Source: Pseudomonadota bacterium (GTDB lineage: Bacteria > Pseudomonadota > Alphaproteobacteria > Reyranellales > Reyranellaceae). Taken from it: a stretch of DNA of 10,431 nucleotides. Numbering within the stretch: the first letter of the stretch is position 1; every line of letters starts with the position of its first letter. Made by a program: the position numbers and the translations under genes. The stretch spans positions 1 through 10,431 of the forward strand of contig JAEZHS010000495.1 of NCBI GenBank assembly GCA_023436825.1. The letters are read 5' to 3'. Positions 7,140 to 10,431 of the stretch are shown here, piece after piece. The notes under the pieces are model-generated. The model saw only the letters and a program-made list of their open reading frames with translations, ran no database searches and was not told the origin of the DNA.

Positions 7140-7998
7140 GCAGTTGATCATCCAATTGCTCGTGAGCGGCCTGGGCATGGGCTTCATCTTCGCCCTGATC
7201 GCGATCGGCCTGACGCTGATCTACGGCGTCATGGGCGTGGTGAACTTCGCCCATGGCGAGTTCATCATGCTCGGCATGTACGCGACCTACCTGGCGTACG
7301 TGACGTGGGGCGTCGATCCGGTCCTCAGCCTTCCGTTCGTCGTCGTCTTGATGTTCTGCTTCGGGCTGGTCATCTACTACCTGCTGATCCGCCGCGTGCT
7401 GCAGGGCAGCATGCAGTCGCAGATCTTCGCGACCTTCGGTTTGATGGTGTTCCTGCAGGCCGCGGCGCAATTCGTGATGGGCGCCGACTACTTCGCCGTG
7501 CGCAACAGCTGGCTGTCGGGCGTGGTGAAGCTGGGCGGCGTCGTGCTTCCCGTTCCCCAGATCGCCGCCGTCGTCGGCGCCTCGCTGGCGACGGTGCTGC
7601 TGTACCTTCTGGTCTTCCGGACGTCGGTTGGCCGCCAGTTGCGGGCGGCGTCGCAGGACGCCCAGGCGGCGGCGACCCTCGGCATCAACGTATCGCTGAT
7701 GTACGCCTTTGCCTGGGGCATCGGCGCGGCCTGCGTCGGCGTCGCGGCCTCCCTGCTGGCCAACTTCTACTACATATTCCCGCGTGTCGGCGCGGTGTTC
7801 GTGCTGCTGGCCTATGTCGCCGTGGCCCTGGGCGGCTTCGGCTCGATCCACGGCGCCCTGCTGGCCGGCGTGCTGATCGGCCTGATGCAGGTGGTGATCG
7901 GCTTCTTCCTCAGCTCGGAGCTTAAGTACGTGCCGGTCTACCTGCTCTATCTCGCCGTGGTGTTGCTGCGCCCGCGCGGCCTGTTCGGGCGAAGCTAG
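7132..7998 (+). CDS. livH: LivH-type ABC transporter permease
   Basis: A 288 aa inner-membrane permease of the branched-chain amino acid (HAAT) ABC family. Hydrophobic segments run almost throughout, consistent with about eight membrane helices. Family signatures are VNFAHGEFIMLGMY (NFAHGE at residues 38-43), the cytoplasmic coupling loop around RQLRAASQDAQAAATLGI that contacts the ATPases, and the closing LLRPRGLFG. Length is normal and complete. It follows the binding protein by 39 nt and is 2 nt ahead of livM, with which it forms the membrane pore. Substrate range in this family is set mainly by the binding protein, so the symbol marks the family only and does not show leucine transport. 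Confidence 0.94.
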   Translation: MSEQLIIQLLVSGLGMGFIFALIAIGLTLIYGVMGVVNFAHGEFIMLGMYATYLAYVTWGVDPVLSLPFVVVLMFCFGLVIYYLLIRRVLQGSMQSQIFATFGLMVFLQAAAQFVMGADYFAVRNSWLSGVVKLGGVVLPVPQIAAVVGASLATVLLYLLVFRTSVGRQLRAASQDAQAAATLGINVSLMYAFAWGIGAACVGVAASLLANFYYIFPRVGAVFVLLAYVAVALGGFGSIHGALLAGVLIGLMQVVIGFFLSSELKYVPVYLLYLAVVLLRPRGLFGRS

Positions 7999-8000
7999 AC

Positions 8001-9014
8001 ATGGCCCAGCCAACGACCGCGCCGTCGCGCGCGTCCCTCGTCGCCCTCCTCGTCGTGGGCGCGATCCTGCTCCTCCTGCCGCTGGCGATCGCCGACCGGC
8101 CCTTCGAGCTGCGCATGGCCACGATGGTCCTGCTGTTCGCCACCATGGGGCAGGGCTGGAACGTGCTGGGCGGCTATGGCGGGCAGATCTCGATCGGCCA
8201 TGGCCTCTATTTCGGCCTCGGCGCCTATACCTCGGCCGTCCTGTCGGTGAAGTTCGGCGTCAATCCCTGGCTCGGCCTGCCGCTCGCGATCCTGGTGCCG
8301 ACCTTGTGCGCGGTCGCCATCGGCATTCCCTGCTTCAGGCTGCGCGGACACTACTTCGTCATCGCCACCTTGGTGGTGGCCGAGTCGGTATTCCAAGTGT
8401 TCACCGTGTGGGACTGGGTCGGCGCCGCGATCGGCCTCGAGCTGCCGGTGCGGCCCGACGGCTGGCTGAACTTCCAGTTCCATCGCGACAAGACGCCTTA
8501 CTATTACCTGGCGCTCGGACTGCTGGCCGTGGTGACCTTCGGCGTCTGGCGCATGGGGCAGTCGCGGCTGGGCTTCCTGCTGCGCGCCGTGCGCGACGAC
8601 GAGGAGGCGCTGCGCAGCCTCGGCTTCTCGCCGCAGGTCTACAAGTCCATCGCCATGGCGATCAGCGCCGCCATCCTGGGCGCCGCCGGCATGTTCCATG
8701 CGCAGTACGTGCTGTTCGTCGACCCGTTCAGCGTGCTGGGGCTGCATCTGTCGGTGCTGGTCGCGCTGTTCGCCATCCTCGGCGGGTCGGGTACCCTGTT
8801 CGGTCCGATCCTGGGAGCTGCCATCCTGGTGCCGCTGTCGGAGTATTCGCGCGTCGCCTTCTCGGGAAGCGGCCGCAATGTCGATCTGCTGATCTACGGA
8901 TTCCTGATCATGGTCATCGCGGTCTATCGACCGGACGGCCTGATCGGTTGGCTGAGCCGGCCGGCCGGCTCCAGGCGCCGTGCCGGCGCTTCCATGAAAG
9001 GACAGGGTCAATGA
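8001..9014 (+). CDS. livM: LivM-type ABC transporter permease
   Basis: A 337 aa inner-membrane permease, partner of LivH. The first about 30 residues are a short polar start and a long hydrophobic helix (SLVALLVVGAILLLLPLAI). The LivM hallmark GGQISIGH lies at residues 60-67, followed by YFGLGAYTSAVL. The coupling loop LLRAVRDDEEALRSLG faces the ATPases, and YRPDGLIGWL marks the end of the last helix. A basic tail (RPAGSRRRAG) completes it. It begins 2 nt after the livH stop with only a weak ribosome site, so translation is probably coupled to livH. Its TGA shares an ATGA overlap with the following DUF3830-like gene. Length and motifs are normal for the family. Confidence 0.94.
   Translation: MAQPTTAPSRASLVALLVVGAILLLLPLAIADRPFELRMATMVLLFATMGQGWNVLGGYGGQISIGHGLYFGLGAYTSAVLSVKFGVNPWLGLPLAILVPTLCAVAIGIPCFRLRGHYFVIATLVVAESVFQVFTVWDWVGAAIGLELPVRPDGWLNFQFHRDKTPYYYLALGLLAVVTFGVWRMGQSRLGFLLRAVRDDEEALRSLGFSPQVYKSIAMAISAAILGAAGMFHAQYVLFVDPFSVLGLHLSVLVALFAILGGSGTLFGPILGAAILVPLSEYSRVAFSGSGRNVDLLIYGFLIMVIAVYRPDGLIGWLSRPAGSRRRAGASMKGQGQ
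8997..9002 (+). promoter_or_regulatory. Shine-Dalgarno site of the DUF3830-like gene
   Basis: AAAGGA lies 8 nt before the ATG at 9011, inside the end of livM. It supports the start that overlaps the livM stop (ATGA) over a later in-frame ATG at 9053, and over the unsupported upstream extension of the same frame. Confidence 0.6.
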
Positions 9015-9445
9015 AGTTCGAGATCACCTTCAAGCGCGGCGGAACGCTCAGCATGACGACGTTGGACGCGGCGCCCAAGACGGCGGCTGCGGTCAAGGCC
9101 GAGGCGCCGATCGAGACCATGGCCTACCAGGCGCGCTGGTCGGGCCGCGAGTTCGCCATGCCGGTCAACTTCAAGCACAAGCCGCCGCGCGAGCACCAGA
9201 GCATCCGCGCCAATATCGGCGACGTGATCTACTTCCAGGAATGGCCCGACGCCTACGACCGGTCGGGCTTCGAGAATATCGGCATCTTCTACGGTGCGGA
9301 GATCGTGCGCGAGTGGCGCGGCGATGCGCCGGTGAACGTGTTCGGCCGCATCGATCCCGCCCAGTACGACCTGCTGCGCGAGATCGGCGATCGCGTGTGG
9401 CGGCAGGGCGGCGAGCAGATCACGATTCGTCTGGTCGAGGACTGA
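9011..9445 (+). CDS. DUF3830-like protein (cyclophilin-like fold)
   Basis: A 144 aa soluble protein with no signal peptide or membrane helix. Its order of features matches DUF3830 as I know it: an N-terminal strand (MKFEITFKRGGTLSM), a DAAPKTAAAV helix start like the 'aPkt' segment of cyclophilin-like proteins, ARWSGREFAMP (residues 41-51), GDVIYFQEWP (69-78), a short acidic/aromatic loop, VNVFGRID (about 109-116) and a final helix with GGEQITIRL. Recognition is by eye. The family's biochemical role is unknown to me; a small-molecule binding, isomerase or hydrolase-like role is possible for this fold. It overlaps livM by 4 nt (ATGA) and ends 2 nt before livG, so it is made in step with the transporter. 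This suggests a job linked to uptake or first handling of the transported compound. Distant cyclophilin-like proteins are the main alternative. Confidence 0.75.
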   Translation: MKFEITFKRGGTLSMTTLDAAPKTAAAVKAEAPIETMAYQARWSGREFAMPVNFKHKPPREHQSIRANIGDVIYFQEWPDAYDRSGFENIGIFYGAEIVREWRGDAPVNVFGRIDPAQYDLLREIGDRVWRQGGEQITIRLVED

Positions 9446-9447
9446 GC

Positions 9448-10179
9448 ATGGCCCCGACGTTGTCGGTCCGTCAGGTGTCGCGGTCGTTCGGCGGTTTGCA
9501 GGCCGTCAACTCGGTCTCGCTGGACGTGGCGGCCGGCGAGATCCTCGGCATCATCGGGCCCAACGGCGCGGGAAAGTCGACGCTGTTCAACCTGATCGCG
9601 GGACAGCTCAGGCCCGATTCGGGCACGGTCGAGTTCGAGGGGAGGCCGGTCACCGGGCTGGCCACCGAAGCGCTCGTTCGCTGCGGTCTCGCCAAGACGT
9701 TCCAGACATCGCGGCCGTTCGGCACCATGACCTTCCTGGAGAACGTCATGGTGGCGGCGCTGTTGCGCGTGCCGGGGATCGCCACGGCCCGCCGCATCGC
9801 GTTCGAGCAGCTCGAGACCGTGGGCCTGGCCCATCGCGCCGACGTGCCGGCGGCATGGGCCAGCACCGGCCAGCGCAAGCGGCTGGAGATCGCGCGGGCG
9901 CTCGCCACGCAGCCGCGCATGCTGCTCCTCGACGAGCCGTTCGGCGGTGTCGACCTGCCGTCGGTCGATGCGCTGATCGACCTCCTGCAGGCGGTGCGCA
10001 GCCGCGGCATCACCCTGATGGTGATCGAGCACAATCTCGAAGCCGTCCACCGCCTGGTCGACCGATTGATCGCGATGCACCTGGGCGAGGTCATCGTGAG
10101 CGGATCGCCCGAGCAGGTGACGCGCGACCTGCGGGTCGTGCAGGCCTATCTCGGCGCGAGCGAGGCGGCGCATGCTTGA
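9448..10179 (+). CDS. livG: LivG-type ABC transporter ATP-binding protein
   Basis: A 243 aa cytoplasmic ATPase that powers the LivHM permease. It carries Walker A GPNGAGKST (residues 37-45), Q-loop Gln86 in KTFQTSRPF (a LivG-typical stretch), a signature ASTGQ (138-142) followed by RKRLEIARAL, Walker B MLLLDEP with Asp162/Glu163, and the switch His195 in VIEHNLEAV. The signature departs from the usual LSxGQ by having Ala in place of Leu; the other catalytic residues are intact, so it is probably active. A GAGGA site (9437-9441) lies 6 nt before the ATG, inside the end of the DUF3830-like gene. The stop overlaps the livF start by 8 nt. Length is normal, slightly shorter than many LivG proteins. 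Confidence 0.94.
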   Translation: MAPTLSVRQVSRSFGGLQAVNSVSLDVAAGEILGIIGPNGAGKSTLFNLIAGQLRPDSGTVEFEGRPVTGLATEALVRCGLAKTFQTSRPFGTMTFLENVMVAALLRVPGIATARRIAFEQLETVGLAHRADVPAAWASTGQRKRLEIARALATQPRMLLLDEPFGGVDLPSVDALIDLLQAVRSRGITLMVIEHNLEAVHRLVDRLIAMHLGEVIVSGSPEQVTRDLRVVQAYLGASEAAHA

Positions 10180-10431
10180 GGTCGCCCATCTCGATGCCGG
10201 CTACGGCGACCACCAGGTGCTGTGGGACGTCTCCATCCGGGTGTCCGACGGTGAGGTCGTGGCCCTGCTCGGCCCCAACGGCTCGGGCAAGAGCAGCCTG
10301 ATGAACTCCGTGTCCCGGCTGGTGACGCGCCTCGGCGGCACCATCGTCTTGGACGGCGTGGCCCTGCACGAGCTGCCCGCCTACAAGCTGCCGCGCCACG
10401 GCCTGTCCCATGTGCTGGAGCGGCACCGGAT
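10172..10431 (+). CDS. livF: LivF-type ABC transporter ATP-binding protein, 3' partial
   Basis: The second ATPase of the transporter, cut by the window end after 86 full codons. The protein starts MLEVAHLDAGYGDHQVLWDV, a standard LivF opening, with Walker A GPNGSGKSS at residues 34-42 and LPRHGLSHVLERHR at the Q-loop region, where LivF proteins usually read VPEGR or a similar Glu-containing form. The ATG overlaps the livG end by 8 nt. GAGG (10162-10165) lies 6 nt upstream, favouring this start. The reading frame is open to the last base. The catalytic signature, Walker B and switch residues lie beyond the window, so activity cannot be judged. Confidence 0.92.
   Translation, partial: MLEVAHLDAGYGDHQVLWDVSIRVSDGEVVALLGPNGSGKSSLMNSVSRLVTRLGGTIVLDGVALHELPAYKLPRHGLSHVLERHR

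Noticed and set aside
6208..8013. 601-codon open frame on the minus strand
   Set aside because: It is antisense to the binding protein and livH, with composition dominated by H, Q, D and R. It has no domain motifs and crosses two real genes, so it is a by-product of codon bias.
8306..9010. Upstream extension of the DUF3830-like frame
   Set aside because: It overlaps livM out of frame with R/G/A-rich sequence. The ATG at 9011 has a ribosome site and the typical ATGA overlap.
7995..9011. 338-codon open frame on the minus strand matching livM almost end to end
   Set aside because: livM has clear signatures. The antisense product is a low-complexity H/Q/D/R-rich string typical of reverse-strand reading of membrane-protein codons.
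1..10431. Mobile elements, CRISPR arrays, tRNA or rRNA genes, long repeats
   Set aside because: None were seen on either strand by reading. Coding sequence fills essentially the whole window with even composition.

Overview
The window is a gene-dense, GC-rich stretch in which every recognisable gene lies on the + strand. No gap between genes exceeds about 40 bases, so it reads as the interior of one long operon cut at both ends. The strong G/C preference at third codon positions and the mix of a hydantoinase/carboxylase pair, a FAH-family hydrolase, an SDR and a Liv-type ABC transporter suggest a metabolically versatile soil or water proteobacterium, most likely an alphaproteobacterium. That placement is inference from style and gene content; no phylogenetic marker is present.

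Layout. The catabolic half comes first: (1) a HyuA-like ATP-dependent hydantoinase/oxoprolinase/carboxylase subunit missing its N-terminus (1-1997); (2) a long HyuB-like partner (1984-4188) whose C-terminal tail carries a four-cysteine zinc-ribbon-like domain resembling the small gamma subunit of acetone/acetophenone carboxylases; (3) a fumarylacetoacetate hydrolase-family enzyme (4198-5052); (4) a classical short-chain dehydrogenase/reductase (5055-5813). The transport half follows: (5) an exported Liv-type solute-binding protein (5836-7092); (6) LivH permease (7132-7998); (7) LivM permease (8001-9014); (8) a DUF3830-like cyclophilin-fold protein inserted between the permeases and the ATPases (9011-9445); (9) LivG ATPase (9448-10179); (10) the start of LivF ATPase (10172 to the window end).

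How they may work together. The binding protein and LivHMGF would import a small organic molecule, probably not necessarily a branched-chain amino acid. HyuA plus the HyuB-zinc fusion would activate it at the cost of ATP, by carboxylating a ketone-like carbon or opening a cyclic amide. The SDR would handle an alcohol/ketone step and the FAH-family enzyme a C-C cleavage or related step. The substrate cannot be read from sequence. Genes overlap or nearly touch (14 nt, 9 nt gap, 2 nt gap, 22 nt gap, 39 nt gap, 2 nt gap, ATGA overlap, 2 nt gap, 8 nt overlap), which implies co-transcription and translational coupling. No promoter, terminator, regulator, RNA gene, mobile element or CRISPR array was found. 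The most notable points are the HyuB-zinc-ribbon fusion and the DUF3830 gene embedded inside a Liv transporter operon.
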